Assembly: GCA_963970005.1 (NCBI GenBank)
Contig: CAXAMN010001325.1
Span: 1-64,000, forward strand
DNA from: Durusdinium trenchii
Taxonomy: Eukaryota > Sar > Dinophyceae > Suessiales > Symbiodiniaceae
DNA length: 64,000 bases
Reading direction: 5' to 3'
A program made the translations under genes and the position numbers. Under the pieces are notes generated by a model that saw only the letters and a program-made list of their open reading frames with translations, was not told where the DNA came from and ran no database searches. Every line of letters starts with the position of its first letter. The first letter of the stretch is position 1. This document shows positions 20,601 through 32,365 of this stretch, in pieces.

Positions 20601-21790
20601 ATATATTAATTAAATATTATTAATAAAGAAAAAATATAAAACAATATATATCTAAAAAAAATACGAAAACCAACCACCGTAAAGATTTATAGCGGATAAA
20701 TACGAAAACCCTAATGAAATTCCCATTTCTTTTCCTATTATCTCCTCCAATTATTCTCATTTTCTACATGAATTCCCATTTCATATAGGATAATCTTTTG
20801 CGTCTAGTCAAAAACCTCTTCATCAGAGAAAAAGGATATTCCCAAGCAATTATCATTTGCATTTCCTCTTTTCCTATTACGTCCTCTTCCATTATACCTA
20901 TTTCGTCCATAAAAATGCCCTTATAATAAGAATTATGTTTTATTTATCCGTTAAAAAAAAATTCCCCAATCAAGTTAAATTCTATCTATTCAATATTATA
21001 ATCTTTCCTACCATCAACGAACCACAAAATTTTATAAATTTACGTCAAATATTATTTTAATGCAACAAATATCTTCGCCATTAAAAATAATATATCCAAA
21101 TAAATTTAATATTCCAAATCCTCTTTTGCTACCAAATCCTATTATATCATATCCTATTTTCCCCCTCTAATTCCTCCCAAATTATGCGATATCTTTAAAA
21201 ATAGACCCCTCCCTCCCTATAATATTATTTCTTAAATATAAAAAATTCCAATATTTAATGTTTCTAAAAAAATTACAATCCATTTCAATATTCCCTCTTT
21301 CCTATATTTCATATCAATTCCCATCCCTTCATTCCTATTAAAAAATTCTAAATTCCCTCGTAATAATAAATTATTAATTATATCGTCGATATTATATTCT
21401 TCCCAACAAATATGTAATTTCATTCTTAAATATATCCCCAAAATCTAAATTCCCCTTTTTCGAAATAAATTTCGTCGCGACCATCCCCCATACCTCCTTT
21501 AATTCATTTCGTTCGTTTTCCTAATTCAAATCAAATATCGATTATCTTTCGTAATATATATCATTTATATTATCGAATATCGAATATAATATCCAAAAAT
21601 ATCACAAATATATAATCAAAAATATATTTAGAAATAGAATATAATATATATATATAATTATATTCATATTATGTATAATCTATTAATTATTCAATTCAAT
21701 AATTGTATATTGTAAAATATAAGATCAATATATTGATATATAAAACCTATATTAAATAGAAAAGACACATTAGATCAAATTAATTATACT
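17665..21790. other. AT-rich island, right part, no genes seen
   Basis: Long TA tracts and homopolymers, including A runs near 20,272-20,287. An open frame at 19,303-19,596 lies in the least AT-rich part and contains a hydrophobic stretch, but it has no recognisable motif. From about 20,500 to 21,600 the plus strand is pyrimidine-biased, with many CCC and CTCC groups. Confidence 0.7.
19551..19588. repeat. GC-rich nested hairpin in AT-rich DNA
   Basis: TTGCCAAA (19,551-19,558) pairs with TTTGGCAA (19,581-19,588). Within it GGCCGG (19,559-19,564) and CCGGCC (19,566-19,571) form a tight inner stem. It is isolated in AT-rich surroundings, so it could be part of a small inserted element. Confidence 0.6.
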
Positions 21791-21868
21791 ATAACTATTG
21801 GATTACGGGATCTTTTGTGCTTGTCTTAAGTTAGAAAATTCGTTCAAGATTTGTGAAGCCGAATCTTC

Positions 21869-22351
21869 TCATGCAAACATTCTATCAAGGATCTCAGCAC
21901 AAGGATTCACCACGATTTCAGCATCAACCTGCTTGCCAAGTTCAATGGCCGACGTCGCCACTCTCCAACCCTTTGTTGGTGCCCCACCATCCCCAGCAAA
22001 AGAATAACTATCACATGCTTCAACCAACACAAAACACTGATGGAGCTATTGCATGCGTAGGCCATTACCCGTAATAGGTTGAGTTATATAAGAATCTCTT
22101 GAGCGTCGGCCGAACTGAATCCTTTGTCACTGTCTTGGAAGAATATCCTCAAAGGAACCAACACGTGCTAACAAGGCATGCAAAGAGCCATGTGAAGACG
22201 AATCATATGGAATCATGTGTTCTTGGTGTGCGCATCCTTATCCTTTTGGAGAATCCAGGTCCCCTTGGTGGGTTCCCTGCAGAGTAAACGCCATCCGGCG
22301 AAACGTACATCCTCAGCTAGATATCTGTTCTTGATGTCGATCAAATCCACT
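21869..22351 (-). CDS. Unknown small protein, last two exons
   Basis: Two minus-strand exons join in phase: 22,309-22,351 (VDLIDIKNRYLAED) with donor GTACGT, and 21,869-21,970 with an AG acceptor and a stop at 21,869-21,871. The second encodes a 33-residue C-terminus with VDAEIVVNPCAEILDRMFA. The frame upstream stays open to a Met at 22,620, so part of that region may be coding. No family is recognised. This is the first leftward gene to the right of the AT-rich island. Confidence 0.4.
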
Positions 22352-22928
22352 CTGCAGCTCTCAGGTAGCATCCATATGGATTCCAACATCCCACCATCCA
22401 AGCAGCACCCACTTCTCACCCTTGCCCTCATCTGGGGAACACTTCTCTGGGCACCCTCTTGGTCCAAGGGGCCAAGCCCAGGGAGCGGGATCGAGATCCC
22501 ACAGCAGGACATCAGGATGCACAAGCCTCGGAAAAGAACCGCCGCACCGTGGACGGGCCCCACGGTGATGTCGGTGATGTCAATCCCTGAATCGCAACAA
22601 AATGCGAAAAAGGCATGCAACCGGCTGAAATCGTGGTATTATGTGGTAGTTCAGTTCAACTGACCCTTGACATTGAAGGGATTGAAAGGTCTTCCGCCAG
22701 CTGCTGAAACCTGATGGTGGCTAACTGCCAGAAAGGTCCCCCATTCCACTTTTCTCTTGGGCAACCACATCAAACATCGGCTTCGAAAAGGGTCGCATTT
22801 ATCCTCATCCTATGGCCTTGCCAGGCCTTGCCTCTATCCAACAATCATATGATATGATGTCATCTGGGATCCGAACAACACATTTATCTAATTGTCTTTG
22901 TCCAAATTTGTCCAACTTATTCTGCCAT

Positions 22929-25900
22929 TCATGTCAATGTCCTTCTTCCAGAGCATGACTCTGTGAACCTCCGAAGTGTGATCACCAAAACCCACGGCGC
23001 GCGCTGCTGCACGCGCTGCGCTGCGGCTCGGACCGAGGAACCCAAGAGGAGGGAGATCGATGAGGCGCTCACGGAGACCAACTTCAGCCTCGGGGACCTC
23101 CGTCGGAAGCAAACGTGTTTTTGGGGGTCGGAGTGGAGGGTGATGAAAATGAGCCCGGGCCATGGTGGGCCGGGGTGTATTGGCTGGTCATGTTGCGGTG
23201 GGGCTGGGCCAGAGGGGTGTTTGATGGATCAGAAGGCACAAGTGCTAGAGTTCTAGAGTGCATAGTTAGATTTCGGGGCTCACTTCGAGCATGTGGGGCC
23301 ACCACCTGGTGGGGTGATGTCCGGGTGCAAAGAGCAATCCTGTTCACTGATGACACCCTTTTGCCATGGTTGATGTTTAAAACCTTGTTAAAGTGAGTTC
23401 CACAGCACGGTTAGGTTTCCAGGTGTGCAAAGAAATTCTTCTCCGAACATGGTTGTCACCTCCAAGTCTGTTGAAATTTGCTGGAACGGAATACAGGTAA
23501 TAAATGGTGATAATTTAAGTGATAATGTATAGATGCAAAAACATTGCACAATTCTCCAAAATGATTGTGTAGTGGCTGTTAGTACACCCACAACACCTAT
23601 ATAAAAAGGCCTGGTCCATCATCTTTCCACGACACGAAGCTCCACCATTGCTACAACCCGCCCAATCATCTGACTCTTTGCCGCTCGTTTGAGGGCTGGC
23701 CGGCGACAAAAAGCTTCTTCCGACCAGCGACTGGCGGAAGAAGAGGCTGAGGACAGTCCTCAATGGCGGAGGGTGCTGTTTTGGCACTTCTTCTGTGTCG
23801 GACCTGACAACACGCAAGTCCTTTTATTGAAACCACCTGGTTGTTAGTTCTTTCTTTGTCAGGAAATCTGATGACAGGAACCCTCAAAACTCAGAAATGT
23901 CAGGAAGAGGGTTTCCAAGGTATGGAATCCCATATTTTAATGGCTCTTTGGGAGGAAAGTCGCTACCGGTACTTACCACCAAAGAGCCTCCAATAATTTC
24001 AACCTACAACGTCCGCAAGTTCGATGAAAACAACGACAGTAACGACAGCGCTCCGCTCTCAGGAAACCATTGTAATTGTATTGAGTGGAGGCTTGGAGGA
24101 ACCGGTCTTCTCGTCGAGTGGAGGACAGCCCAAACTGACCCATGGCCAATGGAAATCCCCCCACGGCAAGTGACCAGGTTGTGATGCCAACGAATTGGTT
24201 TGGAAAGATCTTTTTTGTTTGCCGTCCAATGCCGTCCATACCTCATTGGATCTACTTGGGAAGGGTTCTATTTCAGGGATGATTTGGATCACCAAGTGGC
24301 CTCTCGGAAGTCTTAGCTGTTCGAACGTGTGCGCGCAGGGAAGGTTGAGAGATGTTGAGAGAAACACATGTGTCACTTTGAAACTTAGGAGGTCCTTTGC
24401 ATTGAAGAAACAACATCCTCACCACTTGGGGTTGGACAGGATAGGAACATCAACCAAGCCCTATCGCTCTCAAGTCACAGACGCATACTGGGCATCGCCT
24501 CTTGTTGGAGTATGAGTCAGTATGAGCAACTAGTTATTCAGGGCATCGCTACTAGTAGCTTCTAGCTACTAGTAGCGATGCCCTTGCTACGTAGTAAGAC
24601 ACGTCTTCACAGTCTAGTCTTGGCCGAAGACCGGGACTCTCCTCTCTCGTCCCTTCGTCGAGGTGCGTGCAGCATCCCATGGAGAAGAGGGTGCCCGTGA
24701 CGACGCCAAAGACGTGGACCACCGCAGCAAAGCGCGGCAGAGAGAAGGCTGGGAGGATGAAAATGATGGCGTCTAAAGACAAGCCTCATAGGAGAAGGCT
24801 AAGGCTGAGCGAGCGAGCGAGCGAGCAAGTAGCAAGTTGAGCGATTTTTTGGTACTATAGGGAGGAGATGGTTGAATAGGCCCAGTAGGCTATATACTTC
24901 CATGTAGGCCATGAGATTTGGCAGGCAGAAAGGTGTAGTTGACTGGGGCTGGACCCTAGTTTTGGGTTCCATGAGGGCATCTGGCAAATAACAAGCCATG
25001 ACGCTGAGGGGAGCGAGAAGTTAGGTCCTTCATGGTCCTTCTAAAAGTAGAATCAAGAAGATGATCTGCACGACGAGACATCAAAAACGTCACTGCGAAA
25101 ACGGACACTGCGAAAACGTCACCTGTGATCTGCTGCTGTTGGAGGATGACATGTAACATGACATCTCCTCCCAAACACACGCCACACGCGCCGAGAAGCC
25201 ATGCACCACGCCGGTGGCATAGGTCGCCCATCCGAACTTCCCCGTGTCCGTCTCCTGGCGCTCCGCTGGGGCTGATGCAGTTGTGCCCCCCAAAGAATGA
25301 CGGATCTCGATCAATTCAAATGCCTGCCAAAGAGGATGGATGCAGATGGTGTGTACAAGAAGATTCCGGACTTGAACCTCTCTTGGATCCTCTTGGATGA
25401 GGAGCAAGTGCCGCAAGTTTGTGTACGTCGTATCCACTTAAGGGAGTCGCAGAATTTTGGAGTTTGTTCCCCAAAGCAAATTCTCAAGCATGGACTGCAA
25501 CTCAATGCCCCGGTGCTGAAGCGTGCACTTTGAGACAAACCGCCCACTTCGGATGTGGTAGAACCGACCAATTGGATGATTGTAGCTCTGGCCGACTCTG
25601 ACGTGTTCACTGATTCGCGAAGTAAACACTATATAAGCCTCTGAGTACACACACACTTGAGAAGGTTGCTCCGTGGAGCGTGATTTCAGGTAGCTTCNNN
25701 NNNNNNNAGAAAAACTAGGGTAGTGTCCTTGGAAACAGGAGTGGACACACACACACACACACACCCTCACACACCCTAGTCTGGACGGCTAGATGTCCTC
25801 CTCCTCGGTTGGGTCATAGTCCTTGGCTTCCTTGAACCTGGGCGATCGGAGTCGAACACCGAACCATACCGAACCACAGACCAGCCAGTTCTGCGGACTG

Positions 25901-28561
25901 GGAAGACCAAACATAGGGAGGGCCTTGGGGAGGGTTGGGCGGCTGCCTACTTAAAATACAAACCCATTTTGCTTAAGTGTCTCATCTTGTGCCTCCTTCT
26001 GCTGTTGTCGTATAGTGTTTACCTCAAAATGCACATGCTGTAACCAATCAATCAAGTACACAATCACAAGCAAGCAAAAAAGCAATCCCAAAGACCACGC
26101 ATGAATACACATTCCGAATTAGTATATACCAATAACCAATACCATACCAATACCATCCAATACCAATCCAGCAAAACAAAGCAAACAAATTGCCACGAGT
26201 TCCATGGAACCCCAACAAGCCGATGGCGATCAAGGAGGCACCCACTAGAAAGCCGCTCATCTGCTGCAGTGCCGTGGCGACATGCATCTGCAGTAAGCCG
26301 AGATGGACCGCTAAGCATCCCAGGCCAATCACCTCGGTGAACTCTTTTGGAAATGCGATTGAACTTCCATTGGCAGGGGCGAATAAACTGGCTGAGTTAT
26401 ACTCACTCTCAACTTGTGTGACTGCTTAGTGTCCTTCGAATGGGACCATTGAGATGACGGGGCGAATGAACTGGTCCGTTTACACCAATGTTAGGGCACT
26501 TGGAGACTCCAGCTAGATTTATAACTTGGAAGAATCCAATAATGTGGACAGTTGTCCTGTTCTTGACAAGAAGTTCTTGAGATGTTCCGCTAATGATACA
26601 AACCCAGTGGCACCCCCAAGGCACCTTGGAAGCATCGGCACCAAAACCCTGCAAACCTTCCTCCCCATCATTCCTCACCTTCTTTCTTTCGTCGTCCAAG
26701 GTACCAGCTGCCCGGTGGCATGGCCTGAGCCCCAAAGCGCGCCCAGCCCGAAGGCCGCGAAGACGGACCGCCGCTTGCCGATGACCAGTGGCGCCAGCGC
26801 CGCCAGGTGGTCAGGGCCTTTGGTGACAACGGTGAGTCGTGGGGGGGTCTGAAAAAGAATCGGAAACGGAATCTCCCCATTGGACCATATCAAGATGAGG
26901 CGTGTATTTTACAGCGGATGTGTATACTGTACATATCATATACAGTATCTCGAGAAACATATGCACAAAGATCATGTACACTCGAAGTCTGTGAAAGCAC
27001 TTGCTGACCCATCCGATCTTGAATTTGATGCTGAACTACAAGGTGATGCACAATTGGCCGCAAGACGAAGTTCGAAGTTGGTCTGAAGGAATCCAACGAA
27101 TTGACCGGTGGTCTTCGTCGTTTGTCCTGCTCGTTCTTTCAGAGTTCACTGTAAGTTCAAAGACCCTGCCAGTTGAAAGAGAAATTTATTGAAGGTGCAC
27201 TTGGTCAAACATACTTCGCGCACTCCAAACATGCATGATATAGCAAGGATTGGCCCATGAGATAGCCAGTTCTATCGACACCCCATCCAAGTCCTTAACC
27301 CCCACATGTCCTGACTCCGAAAGACTCTTTAACCCCCACATCTTACACCGCCCCTTCTTGGCTCCTCGGCTCTAGAGCTTCGACGTTTGAGGCGTTTTGT
27401 AACGACCGTCGCCTGCCACAGTGTGCAACGCACCAACCGCCAGGCCAATGATCATGGCAATGCCCGGAGACTTGGCCTCGCGAGGGGCGGCCGAAAAAGA
27501 AGCAGCGACAAGATGGGCAGAAGTGGATTTGTGGATACACCTTTCTGGCACATCTTCAATTTCTGACTTTCCATCCTCAATTCCTTTCGTCCATCCGCTT
27601 GGAGACCGCAAAAAACCCTGTGACCCTGTGCTCCGAATTTGCCAAAGTAGCTCATGAATCTGCCTGACATCCCTGTGGCACAAGGTCTTCATTGTCAACC
27701 AACAGGCAAGGGGCAGCACAACATATTGAATATCGACTTCCCAAATCACCATGTGGGCGACCAGGTAGGGGTTTAATTCACTCTGATCCATTATCTTACC
27801 TTAACCCCAGCACCACTCTACCTGGCATATGTTCTGCATCCCACACGCCGCGCTCGCCTTCATGGGCGGAGCAAACAACTTATGCATCGCCGCTTCCACA
27901 AAGCCTCACGTGAAAACGCCCCTGGTGATTGGATGAGGACCACTGGCACCCGCCAAAAAAGAATGTCAAGCAAAACAGGTGACACGACACCACCACCACG
28001 ACCACCACCACCGCCACGACCACCACCACCACCACCACCACCAACAACAACAACAGCAACAACAACAACAACAACAACCACCACCACCACGACCACGACC
28101 ACGACCACAACGACCCCTACTACTTGGATTGTTAATTCTTAACTTTGTAAGTGGAAGCAAGAGGATTCCTAGCTGGGACTGGGGCCATGTGCTGCTCGAA
28201 TGTCATCGCGGTGCAAAATCCTTAATTGAAGACTGCGACAGAACTGAACAGTAAAAATTGAACAATTGAACTCTCAAACTCCTTGCTGGGCCGTTCCACT
28301 TAGGAGTGACACCTCCGAAAAGCCATGCCATGGCTTTCAAGCAAGAACCGAAACTGATCAACTCTTGCGCCCTGAGCACCAAATCCCAACAAATCCACCG
28401 TTTCTCACCATCTGCACCCGTGGTCGACCAGGTCGCTAGTGGCGTAGAGCAGCGCCACCAGTCCACACGCCACGGCGATCGACGCCACGACGACCCGCCG
28501 CGCGCGCCGCACGGGGCTCCGTCGCGGGTCCTTCACCGTCACCTCGCTTGGGGCGGCCGAT
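22929..28561 (-). CDS. NicO/UreH-type membrane transporter (high-affinity nickel-transport family)
   Basis: Seven minus-strand exons fit together: 28,429-28,561, 27,413-27,476, 26,705-26,817, 26,197-26,332, 25,188-25,265, about 24,667-24,772 and 22,929-23,097 (stop at 22,929). The spliced protein has GALHTVAGPDHLAALAPL, then GALWGSGHATGQL, a hydrophobic segment with GASLIAIGLLGF, ATYATGVVHG, and AIIFILPAF. These are the conserved pieces of chloroplast nickel-transport-family proteins of plants and of bacterial UreH-like proteins. Several hydrophobic segments are present, and exon 1 encodes a basic stretch plus one membrane segment. Exon 2 to 3 uses a GC donor (27,412) that splits the Gly of the GPDHL motif. 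All junctions keep phase except exon 6 to 7, where the obvious GT at 24,631 is out of frame and a GC at 24,666 or a GA nearby is needed. The N-terminus is not found. The metal substrate is inferred from the family. Confidence 0.85.
24541..24583. repeat. Perfect hairpin of the CTACTAG repeat family
   Basis: The arms 24,541-24,560 and 24,564-24,583 are exact reverse complements of 20 bp with a 3-nt loop. Each arm contains GCTACTAGTAGC. It lies in the last intron of the transporter gene, roughly 50-120 bp downstream of exon 6 in the sense direction. Confidence 0.95.
25698..25707. other. Assembly gap (10 N)
   Basis: Ten N bases, inside an intron of the transporter gene and next to a CA run. Confidence 0.99.
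25744..25765 (+). repeat. (CA)n microsatellite
   Basis: ACACAC run close to the gap at 25,698-25,707. Confidence 0.9.
27985..28112 (+). repeat. CCA/CAA trinucleotide repeat
   Basis: A run of CAC, CAA and CGA triplets within an intron of the transporter gene. Open frames here (poly-His, poly-Thr, poly-Val) are by-products of the repeat. Confidence 0.95.
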
Positions 28562-29376
28562 CTTCGTGGAAAGGAGGTGGAGAGCGGATGGCATTGAAGG
28601 GAGCATTGACCAACAAATGACCACTCTTTCATAAACGTTGCAAGGTTGACGGGCCTTTGCCAGTGGTTCATGTAGGGATACAACAAGCTGTCTAGTTCTC
28701 CCAGTGTGTTGAGCACCTCTGGAGTGAACGCTGTTTGGGAATGGTGCATGTGGACTTCTGGGAATCCTCTCAGGTACACCTCTACTACTTCCAATCTTAA
28801 GCAATGAACCCCCAAGTTTGGGTACATGCCGAAAAACATCAAACAATTGATTGGGAACGAGCTTCAGGTGAGACAGAAGTCAAACATTAATCATCAAAAT
28901 ACTGCATGTTCGGGATCCAACAATCACTGTTTGATGAGTGGCAGTATTGCTATTGCAGCCATGAAAAAGGAACTCTCCAGAATCAGAAGTGAAGGTTCAT
29001 CCCCCGTGACTTAACCCTATTAGCCTAAGTAGCAATGTTTAGCCAGGGCCTCCTTATGTCTCCCGTGCTCCCGACCTTGGATAAAATTTGACCTCTGAGG
29101 TTTTATGGTGCCATGTTAAGAAAGAAAACACTTTGTTAAGAAAGAATGAGCTTCCTGAGTTTGGTGCGATCAAATGAAGACCATCCAAGTGTCCCATGAC
29201 CTTTCAGTAGAACATTCTCTTCCTGCAGTTGGCAGAACATCACCACGAAACCTCCCGCTGGATCTCCCAGTTGATGGCAATACTCAGGTTCTCTCCATTA
29301 CATGCCTCTCAAACGCTCCGTCTTCGCAAGTGAAATGACGATACCCAACCCATCCAATTCCCTCAACAAAGGCCAC
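28562..29376. other. Region between transporter and next minus-strand gene
   Basis: It should hold the missing start of the transporter gene, but no exon could be picked out. No promoter motif is recognisable. Confidence 0.3.
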
Positions 29377-30816
29377 TCAGGCGCCACCCAGAATCGGATG
29401 CACCGCAATCCAAGAGGCACTGGCACTTGCACTTCCCTCACCCTCAGCCTTTGCAATCTGCCTCACCTTGGATATTTCGTGGCGACCTTTGACTCTTGGA
29501 ACTGGCGTTTCTTTTTCTTGGGTGAATATCCCTTTACTCTTTAGTTCATAAGCTTCAATCAATCTTGAAGTTTTGATCTTCAGACCAGCCCGCAAAAGGT
29601 TTCCAGCTACCCGAATACTCATACGACTTCCAAAAATAGCAGTTCATCATGCCCAACATATTCCCTCAACAGCATTGTATCGGATCGCTGCATCGACCAA
29701 CAAACGTCATTTCAACCCTTGCCTGGCGCCAAGTGCCATTTCTCCCTTTTCCCTCGGGAAATGTTGGACTGCTGTCAAATTGAGTTGTGTTTTGTCTGTT
29801 GTGTGTGGCCTTTACACAAGTGTCACTCAATTTGCCGCAAGTCACACTGGCGGGGTATCTGAAACCTCTGAAACTCCTGCTTCTCCATGCTAGCGAGGAG
29901 AACGACCCAAGCGCCAAACAGCGCCTGAGTCGAGGAGAGCGGCATTTTCACAGAAACCATCAACCCCCTGCGGCTCTTCCGCAGGGTGTTTCTGCTCATG
30001 AGGATGACCCTCCAGATTTGGAGAGCTTTCCTGCTGGGTCTATCCCCACCACAATAACATATGGAACAATCTGGTGGTCCCATTCCCTTCTTCAGACTAA
30101 GTTGTGAGCGTTTCAACTGACACCTTGAGTGCTTGACACCTGCAGTCAGGGACACCTTGGTAAGCTAGCATTAACATGCCCATGCGTTTCTCGGAAGATG
30201 TCAGCCAGCTACTGTAGGAGCCAAGCTGTATGTTTGCGAAGGCATCTCAGAGGAAAAAGACACGTTATGTGCACCATACGAGGTCCAAACAACGCTGCCT
30301 ACTTTGTCCGCGTTGAAAATGCCAATGATGCAACTCATATGTATTGGATATATCAGAAGTATCAAAAGCTGGCGAAACCGATCTTTTGTTGGGATCTCAG
30401 CTTTGGGTTTTTAAAGGTTCTCAACATTACTGAGACAAGTTGATGTGCAACCAGACTTCTTTGGACCTTTGGCACTGATGATCACCGATGACTGCGCCAA
30501 TCGCTGCAACTGGATGAAGAACAGCAAAACGGTGAGAAGGGAGTGCATCAGGGTAATGGACACCACAAAATGACCCATGAAAATCATCTCTTTTCCAAGG
30601 TGGAGCTGGGTGCCAAGATTCCGTCCTCCAACCTCCATCTGAATCCTGGCCGAGCCACACAAAATCCTGGGTCGCCCCGGCGGACCGCGCGCCACCCTCG
30701 CACCAGGCAGGACTCGACCGCGTGACGCCAGCGCCCAGCGTGCTCGGCGCGCGGCGGACCCGCGGGCCCGAGGGCGTCGGGGCCACAGCCATGGGGGCTA
30801 GGCTGAGGCTTGTCAT
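29377..30816 (-). CDS. Small multi-exon membrane protein, unknown family
   Basis: The last exon, 29,377-29,466, ends in a stop and encodes VRQIAKAEGEG through IAVHPILGGA. The exon before it, 29,886-30,009, has an AG|G acceptor and a probable GA donor and encodes a basic segment followed by TQALFGAWVVLLASM, a likely membrane helix. A further hydrophobic exon, about 30,500-30,625, encodes EMIFMGHFVVSITLMHSLLT and more. A Met at 30,816 starts an Ala/Pro/Arg/Ser-rich leader that could be an organelle-targeting or signal region. Phases agree for the last two exons, and the third can join by a GC donor. The gene lies in the leftward array upstream of the transporter gene. Confidence 0.5.
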
Positions 30817-31120
30817 CCCGAGAGCCGACTGCGGAAAAGCGAGGGAAACTGGTGGGTCACCTCCAGTGACTCCTGTGTTCACTTCACAAAAGTCACCATT
30901 TGTGAAGAATGGTTCTTCTAAAGGGCATCATGCCGCTCTAATACATGAAGAAGGTCCAACCAGGTGAACTCATTTATATATTCATATTATACATGTCTTA
31001 AATCTAGTGTTTTTTTTGTCCCAGTCTCTGTGGCAAGCTCAGCATTTTTTGCTTCCACGTCTGCGCGCATGTCAAGAACCACAGCTCACACTTGTCAGGT
31101 CGTGTGAAGCGTAACACTCA

Positions 31121-32365
31121 CTACTTGCGGATCACGATCTTGTAATCTTGCCCTTTGCTCGTGTCACCGTACTGGAACATGACATAGTAGCCCTGATCGT
31201 GTTCAGGTTCCACATATTTCCAATGATCTGAGACCACTGCAGTGAAACCTGGGCGGCTGCGAAGCCGCCAAGTGGGTCAAACGGTCAAGAAACGGTAGTC
31301 GGAAAAAACTCGATCATCAAAAACACATATCCATATATATATATATAACCATATATAACCATCTGCGAGCACCTTCGATGTTCAAACATGTTTGCTAAAT
31401 GAATCGGGATCGCGACATGTCAAGGTCAATGCGTCATGGAAAACTGCAAATCTCAATGAGAGAACCATTCAAGCACCGCCGACACATGAAAAACGGGTTT
31501 TGTTAGACTGGTGACTGGGACGGAAAGGCTAAAGATTGTCCCTTGGAAGCACTCGCTGGTCCAAAGAACACCTCTGAAGAGATGGTTTTGAGACCCCAAG
31601 TCAGGCGGTTTCTGGCGGTCACTCCAGGAAGTGATGCACTAACTGACTGAAGGGTCCAGGAAACTGTTACATTCGGTCATGTAGAGGCGGAAAATGGATG
31701 AAAATGGTTCCTGGAAAGGTTAGTTTCCTCCACAAACAGAGTCCAAATTCATCCTTCGCTTGAGTCAGTCAGACTATAAACATTGATAGCCTCGGATTGT
31801 TGACTCTTTGACCACTAAGATGATGGAACACTCCTATCCATCACAGGCAAGAGGCTGCCGCCAAAGTCCTTTTCACACGTCTCCTTGATGCACTTGGTAA
31901 AGGATTCGAGGTGCGGGTGCCAGCAGTCAACAATGATCTTTTCCATATCACCTCAGATTCGCTCACTTTGAGTGGCGCAAGGACTTTGTGGATGCATGTG
32001 CATGATTTCTGAACAACCTTCTGCGGGCACTGCTATATGGGCGGACCAGCTTTGCCCAAATCCCGAAACAAATTGAAACAACAAACTCAAGACAAAAGTC
32101 ACATGCATGCACTGGCAGGAGACTACTACTCCTGTGTATTTTGTGCCGCCCTACCCCCCACCCCACCTAACCCCAAGAAAACTGTTCAAGATTGGATCTC
32201 ACTGAAGCAAGTTCTATTGGCATATATTAGCTTTGCTCAATGGAAGCCGTACACATCGAGCTTTCTCCACGCCCTTTCGAGGAAGATGTATTTCATCGTC
32301 TTTGGGTCAGTTGTGTCAGATCTTTGGATCTCAAATGATGCGTCGGAGAGCTGTGCCTTTTGGTT
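31121..32365 (-). CDS. Unknown protein, C-terminal exons
   Basis: The last exon, 31,121-31,236, has a TGCAG acceptor and ends in a stop. It encodes DHWKYVEPEHDQGYYVMF and continues to KIVIRK. Upstream coding-like segments are 31,849-31,951 (EKIIVDCWHPHLESF and CEKDFGGSLLP) and about 32,285-32,362 (LSDASFEIQRSDTTDPKTMK). All read on the minus strand with dinoflagellate-like AG|G acceptors. The exact joins are not settled. No domain is recognised. Confidence 0.5.

Larger units (their letters stand above)
7900..21800. other. AT-rich island between convergent gene arrays
   Basis: Apart from the inserted retroelement (10,119-16,987) and a GC-rich patch (17,100-17,665), this DNA is strongly AT-rich with long A/T homopolymers and TA runs. 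The flanks are near 50% GC. I see no credible host exon. The last plus-strand gene on the left ends near 7.5 kb and the first minus-strand gene on the right ends at 21,869, so the island lies between two tails. On the plus strand G exceeds C in most of 17.7-19.2 kb, while C greatly exceeds G in 20.5-21.6 kb. Confidence 0.85.

Noticed and set aside
7900..21800. Organellar DNA inserted in the nucleus as explanation of the AT-rich island
   Set aside because: No mitochondrial or plastid gene, rRNA or tRNA could be recognised in it.
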